Assembly: GCF_004022485.1 (NCBI RefSeq)
Contig: NZ_CP034951.1
Span: 2,046,001-2,110,000 of the forward strand
Origin: Aequorivita sp. H23M31
GTDB lineage: Bacteria > Bacteroidota > Bacteroidia > Flavobacteriales > Flavobacteriaceae
Reading direction: 5' to 3'
DNA: 64,000 bases
Shown here: positions 28,237-36,659 of the stretch, piece after piece
Layout: each line of letters starts with the position of its first letter
Position numbering within the stretch: position 1 is the first letter of the stretch
The notes under the pieces: model-generated
What the model was told of the DNA's origin: nothing
The model's input: only the letters and a program-made list of their open reading frames with translations
The model's database searches: none
Made by a program: the position numbers and the translations under genes

Positions 28237-28899
28237 CTATAATTGCAGAAATTCTAAAAAGTTTGTTCTCTCCAACTCCTCCGCACCCAGACTTTCTAAA
28301 TGCGAATTATAGATTTGGCAATCAATAAGTTTATAGCCATTAAACTTCGCATATTGGGAAAGAAAGTAGAATGCAACTTTTGAAGCATCGCTTACCAAAC
28401 TGAACATGCTTTCGCCACAAAATATTTTTTTCTGTGGAAGATCTATTCCGTAAAGTCCGCCAACCAATTCGTCGTTACGCCAAACTTCAATGGACACTGC
28501 AAACCCTAGTTTGTGGAGTGCAAAATAGGCTTCTTGCATTCCTTTGGTTATCCACGTTCCTGCTTGACGCTTTCTTGGCACCGTTGCACAATTTGCTATT
28601 ACCCGCTCAAAATCCTGGTTGAAAGTGATTCCAAATTTCTCACTTCGCAAGGTTTGCCGAAGACTTTTTGAGAGTTTGAATTTATCGGGAAAAAGAACCA
28701 TCCTCGGATCTGGGCTCCACCATATAATAGGCTGCCCTTCTTCAAACCACGGAAATATACCACTCTGGTATGCCAGAAGCAGACGTGCCGGCGAAAGGTC
28801 GCCTCCAACTGCTAGAAGACCATCGGGAGGGGCGTTTTTTGGATCTGGAAACCAAAGTTCTTCGGAAAGATAAACCATTGATATTTTAGATATATTCAA
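28237..28899 (-). CDS. aat: Leucyl/phenylalanyl-tRNA--protein transferase
   Basis: A 220-residue enzyme that adds Leu or Phe to proteins with N-terminal Arg or Lys, marking them for the ClpAP N-degron route. The family words are present: FPDPKNAPPDGLLAVGGDLS, GIFPWFEEGQPIIWWSPDPR, GLYGIDLPQKKIFCGESMFS and SKVAFYFLSQYAKFNG. The length is normal. The gene is followed by the deiminase gene in the same direction. Confidence 0.95.
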   Translation of the reverse strand: MNISKISMVYLSEELWFPDPKNAPPDGLLAVGGDLSPARLLLAYQSGIFPWFEEGQPIIWWSPDPRMVLFPDKFKLSKSLRQTLRSEKFGITFNQDFERVIANCATVPRKRQAGTWITKGMQEAYFALHKLGFAVSIEVWRNDELVGGLYGIDLPQKKIFCGESMFSLVSDASKVAFYFLSQYAKFNGYKLIDCQIYNSHLESLGAEELERTNFLEFLQL

Positions 28900-28995
28900 A
28901 CAAAAAGCCTCAAAGGATTATCTAACCCTTCGAGGCTATCAATTAATTTGCAATTTTCGATAGAAGTTTGACCGCTCTCTCACAGAGCTTCATAG

Positions 28996-29373
28996 TTAAA
29001 AAGGAAGATCGTCGTGTTCCTCCTCATTATAATCATTGGCAGGCTCAAAAGCTTCCGCTGGCGGTACAGGTGGACGGTTGCCACTATCGGGAGCTTGGGT
29101 TAAACTTTCAATTCGCCATCCCTGAATGGAATTAAAATATTTTACCTCTCCCTGGGGATTGGTCCATTCCCGGCCGCGAATATTAATACTAACTTTAACA
29201 TCTTGACCAACTCTATATGAGTTCAATAAATCAGTTTTGTCCTGAACAAATTCAATCATTATAGATTGGGGATATTGTTCCTCAGTGGTTATAACCATCT
29301 CACGTTTCCTAAAACCATTGTTGCCAAAAGTTTTGGTCTCATCTATCATTTTAATTTTTCCTTGTAATTCCAT
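28996..29373 (-). CDS. DUF3127 domain protein (OB-fold, SSB-like)
   Basis: A 125-residue protein with the DUF3127 pattern: MELQGKIKMIDETKTFGNN, KREMVITTEEQYPQSIMIEF, KVSINIRGREWTNPQGEVKY, FNSIQGWRIE. The tail is acidic and ends DDLPF, like the C-terminal partner-binding tip of single-stranded DNA-binding proteins. DNA binding is therefore plausible but unproven. A common small Bacteroidota gene. Confidence 0.88.
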   Translation of the reverse strand: MELQGKIKMIDETKTFGNNGFRKREMVITTEEQYPQSIMIEFVQDKTDLLNSYRVGQDVKVSINIRGREWTNPQGEVKYFNSIQGWRIESLTQAPDSGNRPPVPPAEAFEPANDYNEEEHDDLPF

Positions 29374-29451
29374 TTCTATATAATTTATCGATTTTTATTT
29401 CCTCAACACATTGCAATGCCATAGCGAAGTAGCTTCAAAAATTAGGCTTTC

Positions 29452-30357
29452 TTATTTCTGGACCGAGGATAAATCCAAACTTTTCAAAAGTACTTTCCAA
29501 GCCTTATCCACTTCACCCTCAGATAAAAATTCTTGGGCCTTCCTGTGAATTGTATCAGAACAACCGGAATTCAGAATTAGTTTCAGTTCTTCGGAAGCAT
29601 TTATAAAGGTATTAATTTCCTCTGTATTTGGAAAATTTTCAATATTTCCAAGCATACCTAAATCGTTTCCAGTCAACACCTTGCTTTTTTGAATTTCCTC
29701 TGGAAGCATATCCACCCCTATTCCAAGCGTTGTCAAAGGTTTTGGCACCTGAAATAGGCCTGCTTTGGCACGAGTATACCAGTTACCTCCAAGTCGGGCT
29801 ATGGTATCAATTTTATGGGGATCGATAACACCATTTTCATCCAAAATATCCTTCTTAATATGAAGTTTTACCACTTCACATATCACCAAATTTCCTGCTC
29901 CACCTTCGTTTCCAAGTGAAATCACTTTCATCACCTTACATTCAAGTTGAACGGGTGCTTCTGCAACTCTAGGTGGTTTAACGATATCTGATGGAATTTC
30001 GGTAAAACCGGCTTTTTTAAATTCATTAACCCCTTTGGCGTATTCCGTAGATGCAAGAGATACCTGATGGACCATTTCAAAACTCACAATATTTATGACT
30101 ACTTCTGGAACTTCCAAAACATTTTCATAACTGTGTTTTGTAGTATTATCACGACCTCTTCGAGCGGGTGAAAATATTAAAACGGGAGGCCTCGCACCGA
30201 ATACATTGAAAAAGCTGAAGGGAGAAAGGTTTACTTTTCCTTCTTTATCCATAGTACTTGCGAAAGCAACGGGCCGAGGGGATACAGCCCCCAAAAGATA
30301 CTGGTGCAGTTGTCCCGTAGGTATATCCTGTGGTGAAATTGAGATCATATCTCGCAA
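29452..30357 (-). CDS. Flavin reductase family protein (FMN-binding split barrel)
   Basis: A 301-residue cytosolic flavoprotein. The N-terminal 200 residues fit the flavin-reductase-like domain: GAVSPRPVAFASTMDKEG, NLSPFSFFNVFGARPPVLIF, KHSYENVLEVPEVVINIVS, then IARLGGNWYTRAKAGLF. The C-terminal 80 residues add a helical segment with no recognised role. Members bind FMN and reduce free flavin or serve an oxygenase partner; the substrate is not evident. Confidence 0.88.
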   Translation of the reverse strand: MRDMISISPQDIPTGQLHQYLLGAVSPRPVAFASTMDKEGKVNLSPFSFFNVFGARPPVLIFSPARRGRDNTTKHSYENVLEVPEVVINIVSFEMVHQVSLASTEYAKGVNEFKKAGFTEIPSDIVKPPRVAEAPVQLECKVMKVISLGNEGGAGNLVICEVVKLHIKKDILDENGVIDPHKIDTIARLGGNWYTRAKAGLFQVPKPLTTLGIGVDMLPEEIQKSKVLTGNDLGMLGNIENFPNTEEINTFINASEELKLILNSGCSDTIHRKAQEFLSEGEVDKAWKVLLKSLDLSSVQK

Positions 30358-30502
30358 ATGTACCCAAAAGATTACAGCTTATAAAAAGATGGCTGCACAA
30401 TAATTTCAACATATTTGCCTTATATTTAAACCTTTCTTTTATCGCCACTCTTGCTTAATTTTAAGGGATTGGCATTAAATTTATCAGAAAAAAATATTCT
30501 TT

Positions 30503-31687
30503 ATGTTTCGCCAGAAAACACTCTTCCGATGGGGTTTTATTTTAGCTTCTCTTCTTATTGTTAGTCTTATTCTGTGGAATACTTATGATTTTTTTAATCA
30601 GTTAAAGGAAAAAGAACGCGCTAAAATGGAAATTTGGGCAGTAGCCCAGGAGGAACTTCAGGCCATGGCTCAGGATCAATTGGACGATAGAAATAATCCG
30701 AGCACCACTGCGCTTACCATTATTCAAAGCAATAGCACTACACCAATGATCCTTTACACCTTGAAGGAAAATATATATTCGGGAAGAAATATCGATGAAA
30801 AAATTCTCGATAATGAAAAGGCACGCACCAAGAAGATAAAGCAGTTTGCCTCGGAATATGAACCCATAGAGGTAAGATATAAAGATCGGCTTTTCGCTAT
30901 CATCTACTACGGAAATTCACCATTGATCAACAAACTTAAATTTTATCCAGCTGCCTTGATCTTGATGATTTTTCTTTTTGTTTTGGCAATCTATCTTTTT
31001 TACCAAACTTCGAAATCTGCGGAACAGAACAGATTATGGGCGGGAATGGCAAAGGAAACTGCCCATCAAATTGGCACGCCTCTCTCTTCTCTGATTGGCT
31101 GGGCTGAAATTCTGAAAAGTGAAAATATCAATCAGGATTATGTGGAAGAAATGGGAAAAGACATCAAACGTCTGGAAACCATTACCGAAAGATTTTCAAA
31201 AATAGGATCCATTCCAAAATTAGAACATTGCGACTTGGTTTCTGAAACCCGAAGTAGCTTTCATTATTTGAAAAATCGTACTTCAAAAATGATTGATTTC
31301 CAATTAAATATACCGGAATCACAAATCGAGCAACCACCAAAACCCATTTTTGTAAGGATGAATCCCCAGCTTTTTAGTTGGACTTTGGAAAATCTAGTTA
31401 AAAACGGTATAGACGCTATGAGAGGGAAAGGCAAAATCACTATTTCTATAGAAAAAAATGCTAAATATGCCTTTGTCCGGGTAATGGATACCGGAAAAGG
31501 TTTAACAAAAAGTGAAGCACGCCGCATCTTTACTCCGGGTTATACTACCAAAAAACGAGGTTGGGGGCTTGGCCTCTCCTTAGCTAAACGAATTATTGAA
31601 GAATACCATAAGGGTAAAATCCACGTACTAAAAAGTGTCCCGAATCAAGGTACAACCATAGAAATTGCCCTCAAAATTGACAGTTGA
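30503..31687 (+). CDS. Membrane sensor histidine kinase
   Basis: A 394-residue kinase. It has two membrane helices (about 9-26 and 147-168) around a periplasmic sensor of about 120 residues, then a His-kinase core with AGMAKETAHQIGTPLSSLIG (phospho-acceptor His at about 188) and an ATPase domain with VKNGIDAMRGKGKI, MDTGKGLT and GWGLGLSLAKRIIEEYH. No response regulator is adjacent, so the partner is unknown. It overlaps the next small gene by four bases (ATGA). Confidence 0.9.
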   Translation: MFRQKTLFRWGFILASLLIVSLILWNTYDFFNQLKEKERAKMEIWAVAQEELQAMAQDQLDDRNNPSTTALTIIQSNSTTPMILYTLKENIYSGRNIDEKILDNEKARTKKIKQFASEYEPIEVRYKDRLFAIIYYGNSPLINKLKFYPAALILMIFLFVLAIYLFYQTSKSAEQNRLWAGMAKETAHQIGTPLSSLIGWAEILKSENINQDYVEEMGKDIKRLETITERFSKIGSIPKLEHCDLVSETRSSFHYLKNRTSKMIDFQLNIPESQIEQPPKPIFVRMNPQLFSWTLENLVKNGIDAMRGKGKITISIEKNAKYAFVRVMDTGKGLTKSEARRIFTPGYTTKKRGWGLGLSLAKRIIEEYHKGKIHVLKSVPNQGTTIEIALKIDS

Positions 31688-32031
31688 AAATGACCAAGAA
31701 AACCAACATATTGCACACCGCAAAATTAAAAAACAATTGTCCCACCTGTTTTGGCACGGATGGACTGGAATTGAAATTTACCCAAGATGAAGATGAGAAT
31801 GCTTTTTTTCATAAACCCAATCGGAATATTTCTGAAACACTATATTGCCACAACTGTAAAAATCCTATTTACCCGGTAAATTGGACTGAAGACATCGAAA
31901 GGGTTTATGATTACAATAAAAAAATAGCGGAAACAAGAAGACAGTATCTTAGTGTAAAACCGCTATTTTATATATTGATTGTTTTGGCGATAATAGTAAT
32001 TGGCGCTCTCGGCTATATATTCCTATTCTAA
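31684..32031 (+). CDS. Small protein with paired CxxC knuckles and a C-terminal membrane anchor
   Basis: A 115-residue protein. CPTCFG near residue 20 and CHNCKNP near residue 57 could form one zinc ribbon. A hydrophobic segment (about 95-115) ends the protein as a tail anchor. It is coupled to the upstream histidine kinase, and a role near that kinase is inferred from the overlap only. It converges with the HIT gene with a 4-bp overlap. Confidence 0.7.
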   Translation: MKMTKKTNILHTAKLKNNCPTCFGTDGLELKFTQDEDENAFFHKPNRNISETLYCHNCKNPIYPVNWTEDIERVYDYNKKIAETRRQYLSVKPLFYILIVLAIIVIGALGYIFLF

Positions 32032-32423
32032 ACTTTTAGTTTATCAGCAATGGCATCTGCCAATCGCTGAAACTCTTCGGAGGTCATATTCACTTTTTTT
32101 GTAAAACGCATATCGTCCATCTCGTTTAAGGGTATAAGGTGGACGTGAACATGAGGAACTTCAAGGCCTACTACGGCCATTCCAACTCTTTTACAGGGAA
32201 CTGTTTTACCTATCGCAATTGCAACCTTTCGACTAAATTGCATCAGTTGTAGATACAGATGTTCACCCATATCAAAAATCTTATCGATTTCCTCTTTGGG
32301 AACGCAGAGTGTATGTCCCTTACTGTTGGGATTAATATCCAAAAAGGCGATAAAGTTCTCGTCTTCGGCTACCTTGTAACAGGGAATTTCCCCCTCGATA
32401 ATTTTCGTGAATAATGTTGCCAT
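32028..32423 (-). CDS. HIT family nucleotide hydrolase
   Basis: A 131-residue protein with the histidine triad HVHVHLIPLN near residue 95 and the family opening FTKIIEGEIPCYKVAEDENF, AFLDINPNSKGHTLCVPK. HIT proteins hydrolyse dinucleoside polyphosphates or AMP-linked compounds. The partner gene greA starts 2 bp upstream on the same strand, an arrangement kept in many Bacteroidota. Confidence 0.94.
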   Translation of the reverse strand: MATLFTKIIEGEIPCYKVAEDENFIAFLDINPNSKGHTLCVPKEEIDKIFDMGEHLYLQLMQFSRKVAIAIGKTVPCKRVGMAVVGLEVPHVHVHLIPLNEMDDMRFTKKVNMTSEEFQRLADAIADKLKV

Positions 32424-32425
32424 GG

Positions 32426-32902
32426 TCAGTCTCTTGATATTTCTAAGATATCAAATTTAAGAATTCCACTCGGAACTTGTATCTCGGCGACCTCACCTTG
32501 TTGTTTTCCAAGCAATCCTCTTCCAATAGGAGAATCTACCGAAATCTTCCCGGTCTTAAGATCCGCCTCGCTTTGGGCTACCAATTTATATTTCATTTCC
32601 ATGCCATTGGCTTGGTTTTTAATCTTTACCGTGGAATGCACCAAGATTTTACTCAAGTCCAATTGCGATTCGTCTATCAATCGAGCATTGGCAAGCACTT
32701 CTTCGAGTTTTGCAATTTTCAATTCCAACATTCCCTGGGCCTCTTTGGCAGCGTCATATTCGGCATTTTCGCTCAAATCTCCCTTGTCCCTTGCTTCCGC
32801 AATGGCATTAGAGGCTCTGGGACGCTCTACGTCGCGTAGATTATCCAATTCATCTCTCAATTTCTTTAACCCTTCGGCTGTATAATAAGATACTTTAGTC
32901 AT
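32426..32902 (-). CDS. greA: Transcription elongation factor GreA
   Basis: A 158-residue factor that stimulates cleavage of backtracked RNA by RNA polymerase. The N-terminal coiled coil carries EGLKKLRDELDNLRDVERPR and ARDKGDLSENAEYDAAKEAQ, with the acidic tip residues; the C-terminal FKBP-like domain has SPIGRGLLGKQQGEVAEIQV. The length is standard. It is followed directly by the HIT gene. Confidence 0.97.
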   Translation of the reverse strand: MTKVSYYTAEGLKKLRDELDNLRDVERPRASNAIAEARDKGDLSENAEYDAAKEAQGMLELKIAKLEEVLANARLIDESQLDLSKILVHSTVKIKNQANGMEMKYKLVAQSEADLKTGKISVDSPIGRGLLGKQQGEVAEIQVPSGILKFDILEISRD

Positions 32903-32979
32903 AACTTCATCGTTTGCGTATGTAACATCCTTTCAGTGTTCTAATATTGTATAAAATGTGTTCTTTGATTTCAATGTGT

Positions 32980-33020
32980 GGTAAAATAATATCCAGGTCT
33001 AGTTAGACCCTTATTTTACC
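32980..33020. repeat. 41-bp nested inverted repeat in the greA/lipoprotein divergent gap
   Basis: GGTAAAATAA (32980-32989) is perfectly mirrored by TTATTTTACC (33011-33020). Inside, GGTCTA and TAGACC flank a GT loop. A bulge of six bases on one side and one on the other interrupts the stem. It lies 78 bp upstream of greA and has no T run, so it is unlikely to be an ordinary terminator. It could be an operator or a leader RNA fold. Confidence 0.6.
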
Positions 33021-33110
33021 TGATAATAGATGAGAAATAAACAATATTTCAAAACAAAATTTAAAAATTAAAAGAGATATAGAACATACATATTCTATAA
33101 TATAACAAAA

Positions 33111-33170
33111 TCCCGACACGTGGCGGGACTCACATCAATAAACTAAAAAAATCCCATACTTTGACGGGAT
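33111..33170. repeat. Two similar small hairpins (TCCCG...CGGGA and ATCCC...GGGAT)
   Basis: The stems are at 33111-33115/33124-33128 and 33151-33155/33166-33170. Both share an AAAATCCC-type start. They fill part of the 340-bp gap between greA and the TTG-started lipoprotein gene (32903-33242). The rest of the gap is AT-rich with no open frame of note. Their function is unknown. Confidence 0.45.
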
Positions 33171-33242
33171 CGTGTTCAACAAATATACAAAAAATTTACT
33201 TGTTTTACATTTTGTTGTAATTTCGTCGTAAAAATAAATACC

Positions 33243-33683
33243 TTGAAAAAAATAAAGCTTCTTTCACTTCTAATTATTTCGTTTACAATCTCTTGCTCCA
33301 AGAGCGACGACAAGCAAGTACGCAATCCTTACTTGACAAATCCAGTGGTTAGTCTTAACCTAAACCTAAATCTCCCAGAATACAATCCACTTAAATTCCC
33401 TGGAAGCTATATTATCGCTCCTCAGGGAATTAAGGGCATAATTGTTTACTGTGTAAGCGATTCCTATTATCTCGCCTTTGACCTAACAGATCCCAATCAT
33501 CCGCCAAATTTCTGCTCTAGAATGGAAATGGATGGACTTGTTGCCAGGTGTCCATGCCCAACTGACGATAACGCTTATCTCGTCACCAATTTCGGACAAG
33601 CAATTCCGGCAGATGGCAGTAAATACCCCATGCAGCAATACCGGGCAGAACGGGTAGGAAATAGTGTTATAATTACTAATTAA
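33243..33683 (+). CDS. Rieske-like small lipoprotein
   Basis: A 146-residue protein started by TTG. The signal peptide ends in lipobox ISC followed by SKSDDK. The rest matches small flavobacterial lipoproteins with a Rieske-like fold (SLNLNLNLPEYNPLKFPGSY, GIIVYCVSDSYYLAFDLTDP, ARCPCPTDDNAYLVTNFGQA, QQYRAERVGNSVIITN). The first ligand position appears as Asp in DPNHPP, and the CPC motif lacks its histidine, so an iron-sulfur cluster is unlikely. The role is unknown. Confidence 0.7.
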   Translation: MKKIKLLSLLIISFTISCSKSDDKQVRNPYLTNPVVSLNLNLNLPEYNPLKFPGSYIIAPQGIKGIIVYCVSDSYYLAFDLTDPNHPPNFCSRMEMDGLVARCPCPTDDNAYLVTNFGQAIPADGSKYPMQQYRAERVGNSVIITN

Positions 33684-33780
33684 TATACGGACTCCCGCTC
33701 GATAACTGGTTAAATTTAAGTTAGAACGATTTTTCTTTTAGAATTTTTAAATTTAAATGAATTTAAATTTATTTGGAAAA

Positions 33781-35973
33781 CTAAAATTTAATAGTTGCCC
33801 CAACTAGAAAATTGATAGTCGCTTGTGGAAAATATCCGGCACCTTCTATTGTTGTTACGGTTCCAGGATTGCTGTAATCATCATCATAGGTATAGTAATA
33901 ACCGTTGGAAATATATTTTACATTAAAGATATTATTCACTAAAGCTGAAAAAGCTATTTCCTTGATCCAAGGCAAATTTTCCAAGGTGTAAACAATATTG
34001 AAGTCGTTAACAAAATAACTGTCAAGTTTTGACGCCTTGCTATCTGTATTTCCCATAAATTGTTCTCCTACAAATTTTGATAGAAAAGCTAGTTGTAATT
34101 TTTTAGTGGGTGAATATTCCAGCATATTTCCTGCTACTACTGAAGGAGAGAACGAAATATCCGTATTCCCCAAATTTGCAAGCGCTCCATCAATAGAGGC
34201 GACAAAATCCACATTTTTATTGGAGCTTAGAGAAATATTTGGAAGCGTTCTTAAATTATCCAATATCCTTATTTCTGCATCCACTTCCAGACCAAGTCGA
34301 TAACTTTTCCCACTACTCATTCGCAATGGTTTTCCGGTATCTCCCAGTTCTCCCGAAAGGACCAATTGATCTCTATAATCCATATAATAGACATTCGAAT
34401 TTAATTTAAAATTCTCCGAACCAAAACGCCATCCCAGCTCAAAATCATCGAGTTTTTCGGCCGTAGTTATATCTTCACGAAAGTCGGCTCGTGTTGGTTC
34501 GCGATGGGCTTTTCCATAAGAGAAATAAAACTGGTTTGTTAAGTTCAATTTGTAGGTAAGCCCAGCTTTGGGATTAAAGAAAGTGTATTTTTTATCCAAA
34601 TCCATTTCAACTAAATCAGATGTGATTCCAGAGGTTTTGTAGTTAATAAAGCGTCCTTGAAGATCGCCATAAACGCTCCAAGAATCACTGAGTTGGAAAG
34701 TTGCTTTTGAAAATACGGTAAATTCTGTTTTATGTGCATCACCATCATAATATCGATCCCGTATTTCGGAATTACTGGCATAGCGCGCCCAGATTATTTC
34801 ACCATAATGCTCTCCTTCATAATAACTGTAGAAAACACCTGAAGATATATCCCAACTTGAATCTTTATAATTCACATTTCCACTAGCCGCATAAAAATTA
34901 TTGTCCAGCCATCTTCTACGGATTAAATCGGTTTTATTTATGGTTTCCCCTCCAAGAACAATAGGTTCCAAACCATAATTTGCGAATTTTTGATTTTCCT
35001 TATATTGTTCAAAATAGCCCAATCCTTTCGTATAATTTAATGAAACGTTTGTATTCCAGTTATTGTCAATACGCTGGTTCCATATTAATTGATAAATATC
35101 CTGTCCATAGTTGTCTACCTCATTATCGTAAAATTGAATATTACCATCTTCATCCGTGTACATACCAGAAACATTAAAGGTTCTGTCATTCTCTAATTTC
35201 TCAGGATCTTCGAGTCCGTTCCAAGCTTGGTATGTTTCCTGCCGTCCACCAAAGGCCAAAGCTTTTATAAATGTATTTTTATCTACAAACGCTGCTTGCA
35301 GAAAATAGGATTTTAAATCTGAGTTAGCTCTGTCGATATATCCATCCGACTTTATCCTTGACAACCTACCGGAAACCTCAAAGTGATCGGAAAGCAAACC
35401 GGTGCTAAATTCCACGTTATGCTTGCGTGTATTATAACTGCCAAAGGAATTGGAAATTTGGCCCCTTGCCTTTTCCGAAACTCCCTCTGTCATTATATTT
35501 AAGCTCGCTCCAAAAGCACCTGATCCATTAGTTGAAGTCCCCACTCCGCGCTGCAACTGTAAACTTTGAACGGAAGAAGTAAGATCGGGAAGGTTTACCC
35601 AGACGGTAACTTGGCTCTCAGAATCGTTATAGGGCATTCCATTAAGAGTTACGTTCACTCGGGAAGCGTCGCTACCTCGAACCCGAATATAGGCATAACC
35701 TACTCCCGCCCCGGCATCGCTCGTGGTAACGACAGAGGGCATATAGTTGAGCATATATGGCAATTCTTGTCCCAGATTGCGCTTTTCAATTTCCTGCTTA
35801 TCCATGTTTGAATGGGTAATAGGAGAATCGGCACTTACACGCACGGTTTTTAATAGCACCTCATCCAACGCTTCGATCTTAGTGGAATCCTGTTGTTTTT
35901 CAAAATCGGTCTGTTGACCAAACGCTGAAATAACCGTTGAAATAAAAACTGCGGAAATCAATAACTTTTGCAT
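33781..35973 (-). CDS. TonB-dependent outer-membrane receptor, probably for thiamine
   Basis: A 730-residue receptor. The signal peptide ends near AFGQQ. The plug domain has VSADSPITHSNMDKQEIEKR, GAGVGYAYIRVRGSDASRVN and GVGTSTNGSGAFGASLNIMT. The 22-strand barrel ends in a C-terminal aromatic-type strand (FLVGATIKF). A TPP riboswitch followed by an attenuator lies in the leader (36036-36242), which is the established control of the thiamine receptor Omr1 in Bacteroidota. The substrate (thiamine or a precursor) is inferred from that. It takes energy from TonB-ExbBD, not encoded here. Confidence 0.88.
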   Translation of the reverse strand: MQKLLISAVFISTVISAFGQQTDFEKQQDSTKIEALDEVLLKTVRVSADSPITHSNMDKQEIEKRNLGQELPYMLNYMPSVVTTSDAGAGVGYAYIRVRGSDASRVNVTLNGMPYNDSESQVTVWVNLPDLTSSVQSLQLQRGVGTSTNGSGAFGASLNIMTEGVSEKARGQISNSFGSYNTRKHNVEFSTGLLSDHFEVSGRLSRIKSDGYIDRANSDLKSYFLQAAFVDKNTFIKALAFGGRQETYQAWNGLEDPEKLENDRTFNVSGMYTDEDGNIQFYDNEVDNYGQDIYQLIWNQRIDNNWNTNVSLNYTKGLGYFEQYKENQKFANYGLEPIVLGGETINKTDLIRRRWLDNNFYAASGNVNYKDSSWDISSGVFYSYYEGEHYGEIIWARYASNSEIRDRYYDGDAHKTEFTVFSKATFQLSDSWSVYGDLQGRFINYKTSGITSDLVEMDLDKKYTFFNPKAGLTYKLNLTNQFYFSYGKAHREPTRADFREDITTAEKLDDFELGWRFGSENFKLNSNVYYMDYRDQLVLSGELGDTGKPLRMSSGKSYRLGLEVDAEIRILDNLRTLPNISLSSNKNVDFVASIDGALANLGNTDISFSPSVVAGNMLEYSPTKKLQLAFLSKFVGEQFMGNTDSKASKLDSYFVNDFNIVYTLENLPWIKEIAFSALVNNIFNVKYISNGYYYTYDDDYSNPGTVTTIEGAGYFPQATINFLVGATIKF

Positions 35974-36035
35974 TCGTATTAAGTTTTTTTATACGAATAA
36001 AAGGGGCGTTATTCTTTGTGTGTAAATATTAAAAA

Positions 36036-36076
36036 GAAAAACCCTGAAAATCCAATATGGGATTCACAGGGTTTTT
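36036..36076 (-). terminator. Attenuator hairpin downstream of the TPP aptamer
   Basis: AAAAACCCTG pairs with CAGGGTTTTT, with an inner GAATCC/GGATTT stem and T-rich sequence after it on the minus strand. It lies between the aptamer and the receptor ATG, the position of an expression platform that ends transcription when TPP binds. A perfect 6-bp hairpin (GGATAC/GTATCC, 36082-36096) lies between the two. Confidence 0.75.
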
Positions 36077-36102
36077 CCATAGGATACATCGTATCCTTTT
36101 TT

Positions 36103-36242
36103 CCCTTGACAGCATTACCCGTCCAGGTTCTTTGGGTATAATCTCAGCTTCTCTCAAGTTCAGAGTTCACAGTCCAGAGTTCAGAGTTTAAAAAACTCAT
36201 AACTCATAACTCAAGACTCATAACTAGATTAGCACCCCTTTG
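36103..36242 (-). promoter_or_regulatory. TPP (thiamine pyrophosphate) riboswitch with an expanded P3 arm
   Basis: On the minus strand the aptamer core is clear: AAGGGGTGCT at the 5' side, then AGCTGAGATTATACCC, AAAGAACCTGGACGGGTAAT, GCTGTCAAGGG. The CTGAGA and CGGGTAAT strings are the TPP-binding hallmarks. Between GGGGTGCT and AGCTGAGA, the P3 arm is about 80 nt of repeated words (GAGTTATGAGTTATGAGTT against AACTCTGAACTC), much longer than usual. The arm still appears able to pair with itself, so function is probably kept. Confidence 0.9.
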
Positions 36243-36359
36243 AGATGTTCGGCAAAGGTACAATTCATTTTAAAATTTGAGTAGAGATTTTGTTTAATTT
36301 CTGTTTTATCCGTGCCTCCATCCCCTACAGGCTTTCATTAGACCCCCGACCTCTAATAG

Positions 36360-36595
36360 GAGAATTGAATTTCAGCCTTAAGCTTCCAGTTTCAACTTCG
36401 ATTTCGATTTCGATTTCGATTTGGCTAGACTCCTGAGCCTTAAGGGGAGAATTACTGTTGAAAGATCAACTTCGTTTTCGATTTCGATTTCGATTTCGAT
36501 TTCGATTTGGCTAGACTCCTGAGCCTTAAGGGGAGAATTACTGTTGAAAGATCAACTTCGTTTTCGATTTCGATTTCGATTTCGATTTCATTTCC
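36360..36595. repeat. 86-bp tandem duplication containing CGATTT hexamer arrays
   Basis: The unit begins GGCTAGACTCCTGAGCCTTA at 36423 and again at 36509. Each unit ends in an array of CGATTT hexamers, and a third hexamer array with a degenerate lead precedes the first unit. The two units are nearly identical, so the duplication is recent. The stretch from 36250 to 36659 between the receptor leader and the hybrid kinase holds this and no gene. Confidence 0.85.
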
Positions 36596-36659
36596 GCCCT
36601 CTCCCTCTTTTATCCCAAGATTAATTGTGCAAAATCTTCATAAACTTTACATTTGAATA

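Noticed and set aside
33111..33170. The two TCCCG hairpins as greA terminators
   Set aside because: greA runs the other way, starting at 32902, and no T run follows the stems.
36103..36242. Riboswitch as broken by repeats
   Set aside because: The repeats fall only in the P3 arm, which varies in length in this class, and the TPP-contact strings and attenuator are intact.
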